DNA of 64,000 nucleotides. It comes from Bacillus sp. AFS088145 (lineage in GTDB: Bacteria > Bacillota > Bacilli > Bacillales > Bacillaceae_G). The position numbers and the translations under genes are program-made. The stretch covers positions 186,001 through 250,000 of the forward strand of contig NZ_NUUX01000006.1 of NCBI RefSeq assembly GCF_002564465.1. The letters run 5' to 3'. Shown here piece by piece: positions 51,654 through 60,482 of this stretch; within the stretch, counting starts at the first letter, position 1; the number at the start of each line of letters is the position of its first letter. The notes beneath the pieces are model-generated. The model was not told the DNA's origin. It ran no database searches and saw only the letters and a program-made list of their open reading frames with translations.

Positions 51654-51692
51654 AAAAAGTACTTTCTAAAATTTTCTTAGAAAGTACTTTTT
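51654..51692. terminator. Bidirectional terminator
   Basis: AAAAAGTACTTTCTAA (51654-51669) pairs perfectly with TTAGAAAGTACTTTTT (51677-51692). Confidence 0.92.
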
Positions 51693-51707
51693 ATTTTAGC
51701 TCTAATA

Positions 51708-52271
51708 TTAAATTGGAAAATCAACAATTTCATAAATAATATTTTTATCAATCCTAAACTCAATGGCAAAATGTGGATCAAAATCAATGAGTTGGTGGAC
51801 TGTTATATATGAATCATGAATTTCATTAATGCAAACTACATAATGATAAATTAGTGTTTTTACGATGACAACCTCACCTTTAAACTCTTTTGCAAGACGA
51901 TTAATCCTTTTTTGTGTTTGAGGAGACGTTGTTTCAGATACAGTTATATAATGTCTCTTTTCCTGCCATGACTTATTACTTGAAAAATCTCCTTGCTCAT
52001 TTCTTGAAGAAACACTTTTACAAGATAATTTACCAATCTCAATCACCAACGCTAAATCAATTCTAATTTGCCTAAACACCTCATCAGAAGCCAAAATGAT
52101 AATATTTAATGAATGGTCTTCATTAATTGATACTAATCTTCCTCTATAATTAAATAAAAATGTCTCCAAAAATACCTTTTTCCCAAGTAATTTCTGAGCT
52201 CTTTTTAAAACATGACTTCTATTCTCTGGTGAAGTACTTTTAGATATGCTAATTCCAAGTTGTTCCGACAA
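51708..52271 (-). CDS. Uncharacterised protein with internal duplication
   Basis: 187 aa. Two similar halves: SISKSTSPENRSHVLKRAQKLLG...FLETFLFNYRGRLVSINE (about 8-80) and TVSETTSPQTQKRINRLAKEFKG...IVKTLIYHYVVCINEIHD (about 110-180). Each half has a helix followed by strands, so two copies of a small alpha-beta domain are predicted. No family recognised. The start is TTG 52271 with GGAGG 7 nt upstream. Confidence 0.68.
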   Translation of the reverse strand: MSEQLGISISKSTSPENRSHVLKRAQKLLGKKVFLETFLFNYRGRLVSINEDHSLNIIILASDEVFRQIRIDLALVIEIGKLSCKSVSSRNEQGDFSSNKSWQEKRHYITVSETTSPQTQKRINRLAKEFKGEVVIVKTLIYHYVVCINEIHDSYITVHQLIDFDPHFAIEFRIDKNIIYEIVDFPI

Positions 52272-52788
52272 TAGTTAACCTCCATAAACTTGATACCACA
52301 TTTTATGTAACGAATCCTACTCATCGAAACGGTCAATTTCATTAGTTAAGAAAATTTATAGGACGAGCAGTCTTTCAAAGGAAAGATTTTTAAGATCATT
52401 GACATAAATATGGGGTATATCTAGTCAAAATCGTAATATTTATAAAATAATGTCGATGTGAATTTGCAAATTTGATTTGATTTTTTGAACGAATTGACTA
52501 GTTAGACTAAAAAAATTCTTTAAAGGCATCAGCTAATGATAAAAAGTAGTCCGATATACGGGTAGTAGTATGGGTATATTTTTAGTTTGATTGCGTTTTT
52601 CATCCTTTTAATTGCATTTCTAGAATTTTTAATTGCGATTCCGTGAATTTAATTGCAGATTTGCCATTTTTAATTGCGATTTCGGGAATTTAATTGCACA
52701 TGCTTGAGGAATTACGAACTAATACCCAATCAAAAAAAAATCCAGCAAGTCCCCACAATAATGGACCACTAGATTTTTTTAACAAAAC
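52272..52788. repeat. Intergenic region with TTTAATTGC-type direct repeats
   Basis: About 515 bp. From 52606 to 52700 the unit TTTTAATTGC recurs: a long unit TTTTTAATTGCGATT.CG.GAATTTAATTGCA appears at 52626-52657 and 52667-52698 (period about 41), with another TTTTAATTGCA at 52607-52617. A weak hairpin with T/A-runs at 52732-52780 likely terminates the minus-strand HAD gene. No gene seen. Confidence 0.6.
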
Positions 52789-53577
52789 CTACTTATTCAA
52801 AGAATCAATAATCGGATAAAGCTCTTCTAAATGAGTAATTTCATATGTAGGTACAACTTCATTTCGCTCTTTATTATGCCTATTAATCCATACGTTTTTC
52901 ATTCCAATTCTGCTTGAGCCTAAAATATCAGTCATAAGATTATCTCCAACCATCATGACCTCTTCTTTTGATAGTTCCATTAATGATAAGGCATGTTCAA
53001 AAATACTTGGATCAGGTTTACCTTTTCCGAAGTCTCCAGAAATTAGAATTTGATCAAAATATTCTTTAATCTTTGGTGTAATTGAAAGTTTCGTATGTTG
53101 CAAATCAGGGGAGCCGTTTGTTAGTAAGAGTAGTTTATACTGTCCATTTAATCGATCAAGCACATCAAATGTTTCATCGTATACAAAAGGATTTCCTTTG
53201 CGTTCTTCAGGGAATGTTTCGGCTAATAAATGACCAAATTCTGGATCATCTATTCCAAATGCTTTTAAGCCAAGCGTCCATGCATTTTTTCGATAGGTAG
53301 GTGAATTCGCCCTCATTTTTGGAAATTGATCATGATCATCTAAAAAATTCCCCCATAGTCCTTCGAATGGATTAATGCCAATTAATTTTGTGAATTCGTA
53401 TGTATCATATGATTCATAAAGCTTTCTAGCCGCATCACGAACGGCATTTTCAAATTCAGCTGGATCAATACCGTATTTTTCTGTAGCTAGCTTACATGTA
53501 TTTGTGAATGCAACTTGAACACTTTTTTGGTCCCAAAGTAATGTGTCATCCAAATCAAAAATGATTCCTTTAATCAT
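52789..53577 (-). CDS. HAD-superfamily hydrolase (YjjG/YfnB-like)
   Basis: 262 aa. HAD motifs in order: GIIFDLDDTLLWD (I, residues about 3-15), LLLTNGSPD (II), the Lys in SGDFGKGKPDPSIF (III), and MVGDNLMTDILGS (IV). The helical cap between motif I and II is of the C1 type, as in nucleotide and sugar phosphatases. GGAAGGGG precedes ATG 53577. Substrate unknown. Confidence 0.9.
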   Translation of the reverse strand: MIKGIIFDLDDTLLWDQKSVQVAFTNTCKLATEKYGIDPAEFENAVRDAARKLYESYDTYEFTKLIGINPFEGLWGNFLDDHDQFPKMRANSPTYRKNAWTLGLKAFGIDDPEFGHLLAETFPEERKGNPFVYDETFDVLDRLNGQYKLLLLTNGSPDLQHTKLSITPKIKEYFDQILISGDFGKGKPDPSIFEHALSLMELSKEEVMMVGDNLMTDILGSSRIGMKNVWINRHNKERNEVVPTYEITHLEELYPIIDSLNK

Positions 53578-53792
53578 AAAAAAGCCCCTTCCTAATATGA
53601 ACTGTATAAATTATCCACTATCGTACTAGGAAAATATGAATTAGTAAATAGGAAGCTACTAAAATTTTACTTTTTTTTAGATACAATGTAGTGATTATTT
53701 ATTTTAAATGAAGAATATAGTACAAATGACGATTAAATGGAATATAATACCTTGTTGATTTTGTTTTAATTAATGATGAAAAGAGTGAGTAT

Positions 53793-54359
53793 ATGTCATT
53801 TGAAGATTTTGTAAACTGTCATTCAATGCAAATTAATACGAAGGCGGTCTTCGATAAACAAAATAAATTAATGCGATATTCGCTTACAAGAACTTGGGAT
53901 GAATCAAAAAAGAAAGCTACTCTTGTATTACTTAATCCTTGTCGAGCAAACCATCTAAAGAGTGATTATATATTGGCGAGATGTCTTAACTTTTTTATAG
54001 ATTATAAGAAAGGTAACTTCGGCTCGCTAGAACTAGTAAATCTTTTTGCATTAATGGAACCGGATTCAACAAAGCTAAGAGGGAAAGAATGCGAAGTTGG
54101 CGAACATAACGATGAAGCAATTAAATTAGCGATTAGTAATGCAGACATTATTATAGTAGGTTGGGGTTCAAGTAAACGATTTAAGTGGCGAATAAAAGAA
54201 GTTCTAGATCTGCTAGAACCTTATAAAGATAAATTATTTAATTTTTGTGATGACTCAAATCGGAAGGATATATTGATTCACCCAGTTATTTTAGCGGAAC
54301 GACATTGGTTAGAAAAATTAAATTTTGAAGCACTTTACGAATGGACTACAAAAGATTAA
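53793..54359 (+). CDS. DUF1643 protein
   Basis: 188 aa. Family pattern: RTWDESKKKATLVLLNPCRANHLKSD (key run LVLLNPCRA), LELVNLFALMEPDSTKLR, and DIIIVGWGSSKR. DUF1643 proteins are of unknown function and are often found in mobile or accessory regions. A weak GAGTGAG precedes ATG 53793. Monocistronic; terminator at 54379-54408. Confidence 0.83.
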   Translation: MSFEDFVNCHSMQINTKAVFDKQNKLMRYSLTRTWDESKKKATLVLLNPCRANHLKSDYILARCLNFFIDYKKGNFGSLELVNLFALMEPDSTKLRGKECEVGEHNDEAIKLAISNADIIIVGWGSSKRFKWRIKEVLDLLEPYKDKLFNFCDDSNRKDILIHPVILAERHWLEKLNFEALYEWTTKD

Positions 54360-54378
54360 ACTTAATGCTATTTCTGAA

Positions 54379-54408
54379 GACAACTCATTTTGGGTTGTTT
54401 TTTTTATT
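54379..54408 (+). terminator. Terminator after the DUF1643 gene
   Basis: ACAACTC pairs with GGTTGT (G-U at the end) and is followed by eight T. Confidence 0.75.
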
Positions 54409-54537
54409 GCTTGAAAATTCAAATACTTAAACTTATAAAAATTGTTATAATAAATTAAGCATTAAGTTAAGTTCAAGACAGAAAGCTACACTTTAAGTTA
54501 ATTACAAAACTTTACTAAAATGGCAGCCTTTTTAGTA

Positions 54538-54586
54538 ACTCAAGTATTACTTGAGTCCATTTTTCCTCAATTCAAGTAACACTTGA
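54538..54586 (+). promoter_or_regulatory. Paired palindromic operators upstream of the XRE repeat gene
   Basis: ACTCAAGTATTACTTGAGT (54538-54556, perfect) and TCAAGTAACACTTGA (54572-54586) share TCAAGT-N3-ACTTGA; their centres are 32 bp apart, about three helical turns. TACAAT (about 54610) could be a -10 box. Likely bound by the XRE regulator encoded 60 bp downstream (inference). Confidence 0.6.
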
Positions 54587-54645
54587 TTTTAACTATTCTA
54601 TTAACTAGATACAATGAAATTAACTTTTAAATAGAGGTGATATAA

Positions 54646-55833
54646 TTGTTTGATATGAAAAAAGTAGGTAGACAAATCGCTCAATTAAGGAAAGCAAACA
54701 AGATTACACAGATGAAGCTAGCTGATCAATTAGGTGTTAGCTTTCAAGCAATTAGTAACTGGGAACGTGGAGAGACAATGCCTGATATTTCAAAATTACC
54801 CGAGCTTGCTGAAATATTTAATGTAAGCATTGATGAAATTTTAGGAAATGAAAAAGGCGTGAAGTTGATCAATAATTTAATAGAAAAAGATAATCCTGAT
54901 TCTTCAATTGAGTTAAAAGTTGAAAAAGAAGAATTTTTAAATGTTGCACCGATTCTTAATATCGATCAAGCAGATTTAGTTTTTAGAAACGTTGAGAATG
55001 ATCTTACGATTAGTGATACAGCGGATATTGCTCCATTTGTTAGTGAAGATCTAATCGATGAATGTGCAAAGAAAGAATTTGATTCGAATGGAATCAAAGA
55101 ATTATCAAGGATAGCACCTTATATTAGTAACGATGTAATTGATGAATTTGCGAAGAAAGAGTTTGAATCCAATGGAATTGAAGAATTAACACGAGTTGCA
55201 CCATTTATATCTCAAGAGTTAATTGATGAATTAGCGAAAAAAGAGTTTGAAACGAATGGAATAAAAGGATTTACAACTTTGGCACCATTTATTAGTGAAG
55301 AAGTAATGAATGAATGCGCAAAGAAAGAGTTTGAAACGAATGGAATAAAAGGATTAACTCAGGTGGCACCATTTATCAGTGAAGAAGTAATGAATGATTG
55401 TGCAAAAAAAGAGTTTGAAACAAATGGAATAAAAGGATTAACTCGGGTGGCACCTTTTATCAGCGAAGAAGTAATGAATGAATGTGCAAAGAAAGAGTTT
55501 GAAACGAATGGAATAAAAGGATTAACTCAGGTGGCACCATTTATTAGCGACGAGATCATCGATGAATGTGCAAAGAAAGAGTTTGAAACAAATGGTATGA
55601 ATGGACTAGCATCGATGGCGCCATTTATTAGTGATGAAATAATTGATGAATGCACAAGAAAGAGTTATGAATTACATGGGATCAAGTCATTAGCACCAAT
55701 CTGTCCATTTATTGAAGGTGACCTACTTAATGAACTTGCTTTAGATGCTATATCAAAACATGGCATTAATGAAATTTTTTCAGTGATTCCATTTTTAGAT
55801 TCAAAAATTGTAAAAAATGCAGTAATTAAATAA
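54646..55833 (+). CDS. XRE-family regulator with about ten 28-aa repeats
   Basis: 395 aa. The N-terminal XRE helix-turn-helix (about 7-62: QIAQLRKANKITQMKLADQ, FQAISNWERGE) is followed by a linker and about ten repeats of 28 residues with consensus APFISEEVMNECAKKEFETN then GIKGLTQV. Repeats 4-7 are nearly identical also in DNA (84-bp period), signalling recent expansion; outer repeats diverge. The repeats should stack as a helical array, probably a sensor or scaffold. TTG 54646 with GAGGTGAT is the start. Confidence 0.82.
   Translation: MFDMKKVGRQIAQLRKANKITQMKLADQLGVSFQAISNWERGETMPDISKLPELAEIFNVSIDEILGNEKGVKLINNLIEKDNPDSSIELKVEKEEFLNVAPILNIDQADLVFRNVENDLTISDTADIAPFVSEDLIDECAKKEFDSNGIKELSRIAPYISNDVIDEFAKKEFESNGIEELTRVAPFISQELIDELAKKEFETNGIKGFTTLAPFISEEVMNECAKKEFETNGIKGLTQVAPFISEEVMNDCAKKEFETNGIKGLTRVAPFISEEVMNECAKKEFETNGIKGLTQVAPFISDEIIDECAKKEFETNGMNGLASMAPFISDEIIDECTRKSYELHGIKSLAPICPFIEGDLLNELALDAISKHGINEIFSVIPFLDSKIVKNAVIK
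55282..55617 (+). repeat. 84-bp tandem coding repeats
   Basis: Four nearly identical in-frame 84-bp units beginning GCACCATTTAT at 55282, 55366, 55450 and about 55534, with a few silent or conservative changes between them; older copies flank them on both sides. Confidence 0.8.
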
Positions 55834-55861
55834 GTTTCAAAATGAACTTATTTTTACTTTT

Positions 55862-55888
55862 AGGGGTCTCAATTAGGACCCTTTTTTA
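55862..55888 (+). terminator. Terminator after the XRE repeat gene
   Basis: AGGGGTC pairs with GACCC across a short loop and is followed by T6. Confidence 0.78.
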
Positions 55889-55987
55889 TTATTTCTAGAC
55901 ATTTTATTAATAAATATGGATATTTTCTGGACAATTCAGTAATATCCTTTATCATATAAATAGTAAAAATAATGAAAAGGTGACTTT

Positions 55988-56275
55988 ATGAAAAAATTAC
56001 TTGTTATCGGGGCTTTAGCAATCTGTTTAATTATTTCTGTACAAACAAATCCATCTAAAGGAGAGTTTGTCACTTGGGCAAAGGATCAACTTAAATTGGA
56101 ATCAAAAAATAAATATGTTGATTTTGGGATTGACTTATTAGGTGAAAAACTTATTAGTAAGGTTACAACTAAAAAAGATTATGTCTTTTTTTCAGTTTAC
56201 GAGGTTAAGGCCTTAGACAAGGAAATAAAGGTTGTCGGTTTATTTAATCACTTTATTCCAATTTCAAAAAAATAA
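55988..56275 (+). CDS. DUF4359-like exported protein
   Basis: 95 aa. An N-terminal hydrophobic segment (about 3-19) is followed by TNPSKGEFVTWAKDQLK, a pattern of DUF4359 proteins (small membrane-tethered, function unknown), and a C-terminal part with YVFFSVYEVKALDKEIKVVGLFNHFIPI. AAAAGGTGA precedes ATG 55988. Monocistronic. Confidence 0.65.
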   Translation: MKKLLVIGALAICLIISVQTNPSKGEFVTWAKDQLKLESKNKYVDFGIDLLGEKLISKVTTKKDYVFFSVYEVKALDKEIKVVGLFNHFIPISKK

Positions 56276-56348
56276 ATTATGAAGTGTTAGTGGAAAAGTT
56301 TGAAAGCATGTATATAATAGAAGAATAAAGTTAAAAGAGGTGGAAAGA

Positions 56349-56576
56349 ATGAGCAAATCAAAAGCAAGAAAATTACGAGACAAACTAGTTAGAGAAGGTA
56401 ACCGAAATCCAGAATTAAGTAGAAGTTCGTTTGCGATGTTAGATTTAAATACGCGTAGAACAAAAACGAAACAAGAAAAATTAAATCAAGTTAAACATAA
56501 AAAACAGTCCTTTGGAAAAGATGATTTTCAAACAAAGGACTGTTTTTATTTAGATGCTGATCTTATTGTTGTGTAG
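56349..56576 (+). CDS. Small basic protein reading through its own terminator
   Basis: 75 aa from ATG 56349 (GAGGTG lies over the upstream GTG 56340). The first 50 residues, SKSKARKLRDKLVREGNRNPELSRSSFAMLDLNTRRTKTKQEK in outline, are a conserved-looking, very basic stretch. The last 25 residues are encoded by a terminator hairpin (56500-56547) and the tail of the convergent gene (overlap from 56563), and look non-native, as if the original stop codon was lost. Function unknown. Confidence 0.55.
   Translation: MSKSKARKLRDKLVREGNRNPELSRSSFAMLDLNTRRTKTKQEKLNQVKHKKQSFGKDDFQTKDCFYLDADLIVV
56500..56547. terminator. Terminator overlapping a coding 3' end
   Basis: AAAAACAGTCCTTTG (56500-56514) pairs perfectly with CAAAGGACTGTTTTT (56533-56547). 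It serves both convergent genes and lies inside the frame of the 56349 gene. Confidence 0.85.
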
Positions 56577-57519
56577 CAGGTGCATTTTTTACTTTATCAG
56601 CGAATTTAACTGTTAGATTTGTTTTATATGTGTTGGCCGCAGCTTCAAATAGATTGTAATAAGTATTAAATTTTTTAAAAACGGCAGTTGAATTTACAAG
56701 AACAACTTTTGCTTTTGCTACATCTCTTTTTTGAATTGCATTATCTAAGCTTTCACTATCTTCTATATCATAGATCTCATCAAAACCATCTTTAAAATAC
56801 TTATCAAACATAGAATCTAGATCTTTTTCGATTTGACGATGTGTTGTGTAATCCATATCAAGAACATCATATGCATAGCTAATAATTTCTTGATCTTTAG
56901 CTGTTATCCCAAAAAAGTGCTGATTTACTAAAGAATATTCAGTTTCATAGTTTTTATATTCAGCAGGTAATTGCTTACGAATATAAATTTCATTTTCCGT
57001 ATAAATTTGATCCTCGATATCGTATACATATGACTCGATCGAATCATATGTGTGGTTTTGATAATTTCTAATTGCCGTCAATTTATTTTTTTGTGTTGTA
57101 AAGTAAGTTTTAGCACCCTTTGAATCTACATTTTTAATATATGTATTAAACTGTGCTGTTATTTTTTTCATATCTACTGCTGCATTATCTTTACGTGCTT
57201 TATCAATTCTTGTTTTAAAGCTCGCTGTTTTTTTCACTAGTTCGTCTTTACCTGTATATCCGTACTTATTAAATAAAGTAACATCAGTTTGTAATTCTTT
57301 ATAATAATCATAAACATCTTGATCTGTATAATAGATTTCACTTTTTAAGCTGTTTAGTACTTTAATATAAGAGCTTACTTGTTTTTTTAAATCATTTTGA
57401 GCTTGGACAACTTTAGTATTCGTTGCAGCTTGTGTTTCAGTTGGTAGCATACCTAATAGAATACCTGCTGATAGAGTTGTTGCAGTTGCTATAGTTGCGA
57501 TTTTCTTAAATTTATTCAT
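56563..57519 (-). CDS. Secreted helical protein, unknown
   Basis: 318 aa. Signal peptide with cleavage after TQA (about 31-32: LPTETQA-ATNTK). The mature protein is almost all helical, rich in Tyr, Lys, Asp and Asn, without Cys, with regions such as DQDVYDYYKELQTDVTLF and YKTNLTVKFADKVKN. No catalytic motif, LysM or SLH repeat is seen; the composition resembles surface-associated helical-bundle proteins. AGGAGAC precedes ATG 57519. Confidence 0.7.
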   Translation of the reverse strand: MNKFKKIATIATATTLSAGILLGMLPTETQAATNTKVVQAQNDLKKQVSSYIKVLNSLKSEIYYTDQDVYDYYKELQTDVTLFNKYGYTGKDELVKKTASFKTRIDKARKDNAAVDMKKITAQFNTYIKNVDSKGAKTYFTTQKNKLTAIRNYQNHTYDSIESYVYDIEDQIYTENEIYIRKQLPAEYKNYETEYSLVNQHFFGITAKDQEIISYAYDVLDMDYTTHRQIEKDLDSMFDKYFKDGFDEIYDIEDSESLDNAIQKRDVAKAKVVLVNSTAVFKKFNTYYNLFEAAANTYKTNLTVKFADKVKNAPATQQ

Positions 57520-57708
57520 TTCGGTCTCCTAATAATATAATATTAAAATTTTTCATACTATTAGTATATTACATGTTACAAAAATATTAAATATATATTA
57601 ATAGGATTAAATCTAATTTAAATTACCTTTAAATGAAGTTAAATCAATTCACTTCACTTAAAGGTAAATAAATTAAGTGATACAATCATAAACTAGCAAA
57701 GTCCATTT

Positions 57709-58626
57709 TTAATCTCGTGAGGCATTTACGATTAATTGTGCCATTCTTCTTGGGTATATTTTAGCAGTTGACATATGATCGCCACTTCCTTGAATAAAAC
57801 GATAAACTCCTAATCTACTAGCCATATGAGGATACCAACCCGAATTTTCGCCGGCAGGTACTACCGTATCCTCTTGTAAATTAATAAAGCTTCTTGGAGT
57901 AGATAATTGGTAAAACGTTTTTAAATCTAGTTTTTCGACAAGGGGCGTTGCCGGTTCAGGTGTTGTCGCATTATAAATTTGCCGCGCCGTTTGTAAATCA
58001 GCCAAGTTAACAAACACATCCCGGAAGTATTGAAATGGTAGTTTGATTGTATTATCAGAAGATTGTTTTGCTAAGTCTAAAAGGAATTTTTGTGCTTGTG
58101 GTGGAAATTGATCTGCCAGGCTTTCACCGTCATTTAAAACAAAAGCATTCCAAAAAACTAATCGTTTAATTCGGTCGTGAAGCTGTTCAGCGACTTTTTG
58201 AATGACAGTACCACCAAAGCTGTGACCTATCAAAATAATATTATTAAGCTTATTAGACGTTATATAATGAACAACTTGTTTTGTAATCATCTCATGATTT
58301 ACATTTTTATCTTTATCTGTACCATGCCCAGGTAACTGTGGTGTGTGAACAATATGTCCCATTTTTTGTAGTTCTCGTGTTATTCCATGCCAAAAGAATG
58401 GATCAACCCATGAGCCGTGAACTAAAACGAAAGTAGCTTGAGCATGCTGACGATAAAAAATGTCAGATTGGTCAATTGAATGATGCTGTTGATGAATAGG
58501 ATATGATGGATATTCGTTATACCAATATTGGTGATAATCATAGTAAGGATTATTCTGATTTGGATTCATATTTTGATTTCTGTAGTTTATAGGTTGAATC
58601 ATTTCATGGGAGTTTTTACTGGTCAT
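57709..58626 (-). CDS. Alpha/beta hydrolase (salicylate esterase-like)
   Basis: 305 aa from ATG 58626; an earlier ATG at 58668 lacks a good ribosome binding site, and GAGGAGGG lies upstream of 58626, though a little far. The first 60 residues are a His/Asn/Tyr-rich hydrophilic extension. Catalytic part: FVLVHGSWVDPFFWHGI (oxyanion region), nucleophile motif GHSFGG, and SGDHMSTAKIYP with the His. Resembles plant-type and bacterial esterases of the salicylate/methyl-jasmonate class. Cytoplasmic; substrate unknown. Confidence 0.83.
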   Translation of the reverse strand: MTSKNSHEMIQPINYRNQNMNPNQNNPYYDYHQYWYNEYPSYPIHQQHHSIDQSDIFYRQHAQATFVLVHGSWVDPFFWHGITRELQKMGHIVHTPQLPGHGTDKDKNVNHEMITKQVVHYITSNKLNNIILIGHSFGGTVIQKVAEQLHDRIKRLVFWNAFVLNDGESLADQFPPQAQKFLLDLAKQSSDNTIKLPFQYFRDVFVNLADLQTARQIYNATTPEPATPLVEKLDLKTFYQLSTPRSFINLQEDTVVPAGENSGWYPHMASRLGVYRFIQGSGDHMSTAKIYPRRMAQLIVNASRD

Positions 58627-58749
58627 GCTAATTAGTCCCTCCTCGTTAATCTTTCTCATCGTATGCACCTATTCGTTAGAAGGTGCCCACTTAACTAATG
58701 GAAATATAAGTAAGTAAAGAGGGGAAAATAATATTTTTAGGAGGAGAAT

Positions 58750-60459
58750 ATTATCAAAAAAGCTATTTTTTTATTAATACTATTGTTAATTATTTGTACA
58801 AGTGTTTACTTTGCGGTAAAAGATAAAGTTTTCCAAGATTCATCAAAATCAAATCCAAATAAAAATACAAATCATCAAACGGAAACGGAGACTAATCATT
58901 CGAGTCAACTTTCAACGGAAGAAATTTTAAATAATATACTTTCAAGCGCTAAAGAAGGGGGAATTCCAAACCAAAAAAATATAGAAGTAGGGAAGACTGC
59001 TTTAAAAGATCTAACGGAGCAGTTTGGGGAATCTACCCAAAAAGATCAGGTTGCTAATGGTACTTACTTAACCTATCAAAAACAGGGATTTGTAGTAGGA
59101 TATGATCATCAAAATCGAATTTATGAAGTAAGATCATATGATTCTAATTTAAAACAAATTCACTATGACGATATTCTGAAACAATTAAAAAAGCCAAGTA
59201 AGATTAAATATTATAAGGACCAACAAGTTGATCAAATTATTTTAGTTTATGAACTGCCAAATCATATTGATCTGAAGTTTATCTTACCAAGACCAACTAG
59301 TGAAAATAATAATCCAACATTGCATCATACATCAGTATCAATTATTGAGCAGCTTAATCCTAGTACTGGCACTAATCTAGATCAGCTTTTAAATGCGATG
59401 ACACTTCAAGAAAAAATAGGTCAAATGATTATCTCAGGTTTTTACGGAACGAATTACTCAAATAGTTTAAAAGAACTAGTTGAACAATATCATATTGGTG
59501 GATTTATTTTTTACAATGAAAATCTAACGAATAACAGTCAAACGGTAAAACTTGTAAATTCTATAAAGGCTGCTAATCGAAATAATCATTTACCGATCTT
59601 ATTCGGAGTTGATCAAGAAGGCGGGAGGGTATCACGTTTACCAGGAAATCTTGGTCAGATCCCGTCAAATGGAATAATTGGAAAGAAAAATAATGGACAA
59701 TTCTCATTTGAAATTGGTCAAATACTAGGAGAACAGCTACAAGCTTTTGGTTTAAATATGGACTTTGCACCTGTTTTAGATATAAATAGTAATCCTAAAA
59801 ATCCGGTCATTGGTGATCGTTCATTTAGTAATAATCCAAAAATAGTAAGTAATTTAGGAATACAAACAATGAAAGGGATTCAATCAGAGAAAATCATCCC
59901 GGTTGTAAAGCATTTTCCGGGCCATGGTGATACTTCAGTTGATTCCCATTTAGAATTACCAGTTGTAAACAAATCGTATACTGATTTAAAATCTTTGGAA
60001 TTAATACCGTTTAAGGACGCGATCAACCAAAACGCAGATGCTGTTATGGTTGCGCATATTTTATTACCAAAAATTGATCCCAAATACCCGGCTTCAATGT
60101 CTAAAATGATCATTACTTCAATGTTAAGGGATGATTTAAAATATGATGGGGTGGTCATGACGGATGATATGACGATGGATGCAATTGGAAAAAATTATAA
60201 TTTAGAAAAAGCAGCAGTTACTTCCATTTTAGCTGGAAGTGATATCATTATGGTTGCTCATGATCCTAACAAAGTAAAAGCTGTTTATAAAGAAATCGAA
60301 ACAGCCGTCAAAAACAAAACAATTTCAGAAGAACGTATAAACGAGAGTGTAAAACGAATCATTTTACTTAAACAAAAATATAAACTAGATAATAATCAAG
60401 TAAAGCCGATGGATCTTCAAAAGCTCGTTGAAAAAACAAATAAGTTATTAAATAAGTAG
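58750..60459 (+). CDS. Exported DUF4309-GH3 fusion, NagZ-like beta-N-acetylhexosaminidase
   Basis: About 569 aa. N-terminal membrane anchor or signal (IKKAIFLLILLLIICTSVYF); a DUF4309/YjgB-like domain (about 55-190, with ILSSAKEGGIPN and GYDHQNRIYEVRS); and a glycoside hydrolase family 3 domain (about 205-555) with FGVDQEGGRVSRLPG, VVKHFPGHGDTSVDSH and VVMTDDMTMDAI, typical of NagZ-type muropeptide hydrolases. The start appears to be ATT 58750: AGGAGG lies 5-6 nt upstream, and the first TTG (58783) would remove the basic N-terminus of the signal. Confidence 0.85.
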   Translation: MIKKAIFLLILLLIICTSVYFAVKDKVFQDSSKSNPNKNTNHQTETETNHSSQLSTEEILNNILSSAKEGGIPNQKNIEVGKTALKDLTEQFGESTQKDQVANGTYLTYQKQGFVVGYDHQNRIYEVRSYDSNLKQIHYDDILKQLKKPSKIKYYKDQQVDQIILVYELPNHIDLKFILPRPTSENNNPTLHHTSVSIIEQLNPSTGTNLDQLLNAMTLQEKIGQMIISGFYGTNYSNSLKELVEQYHIGGFIFYNENLTNNSQTVKLVNSIKAANRNNHLPILFGVDQEGGRVSRLPGNLGQIPSNGIIGKKNNGQFSFEIGQILGEQLQAFGLNMDFAPVLDINSNPKNPVIGDRSFSNNPKIVSNLGIQTMKGIQSEKIIPVVKHFPGHGDTSVDSHLELPVVNKSYTDLKSLELIPFKDAINQNADAVMVAHILLPKIDPKYPASMSKMIITSMLRDDLKYDGVVMTDDMTMDAIGKNYNLEKAAVTSILAGSDIIMVAHDPNKVKAVYKEIETAVKNKTISEERINESVKRIILLKQKYKLDNNQVKPMDLQKLVEKTNKLLNK

Positions 60460-60482
60460 AAAAATTAGCAAAAAAAGGAAAT

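Larger units (their letters stand above)
54360..54645. other. Upstream region of the XRE repeat gene
   Basis: 286 bp holding the DUF1643 terminator, the two palindromes and the ribosome binding site GAGGTGAT; no other feature recognised. Confidence 0.5.

Noticed and set aside
52606-52700. CRISPR array
   Set aside because: The direct repeats are AT-rich, only two full units with short spacing, and no cas gene is present.
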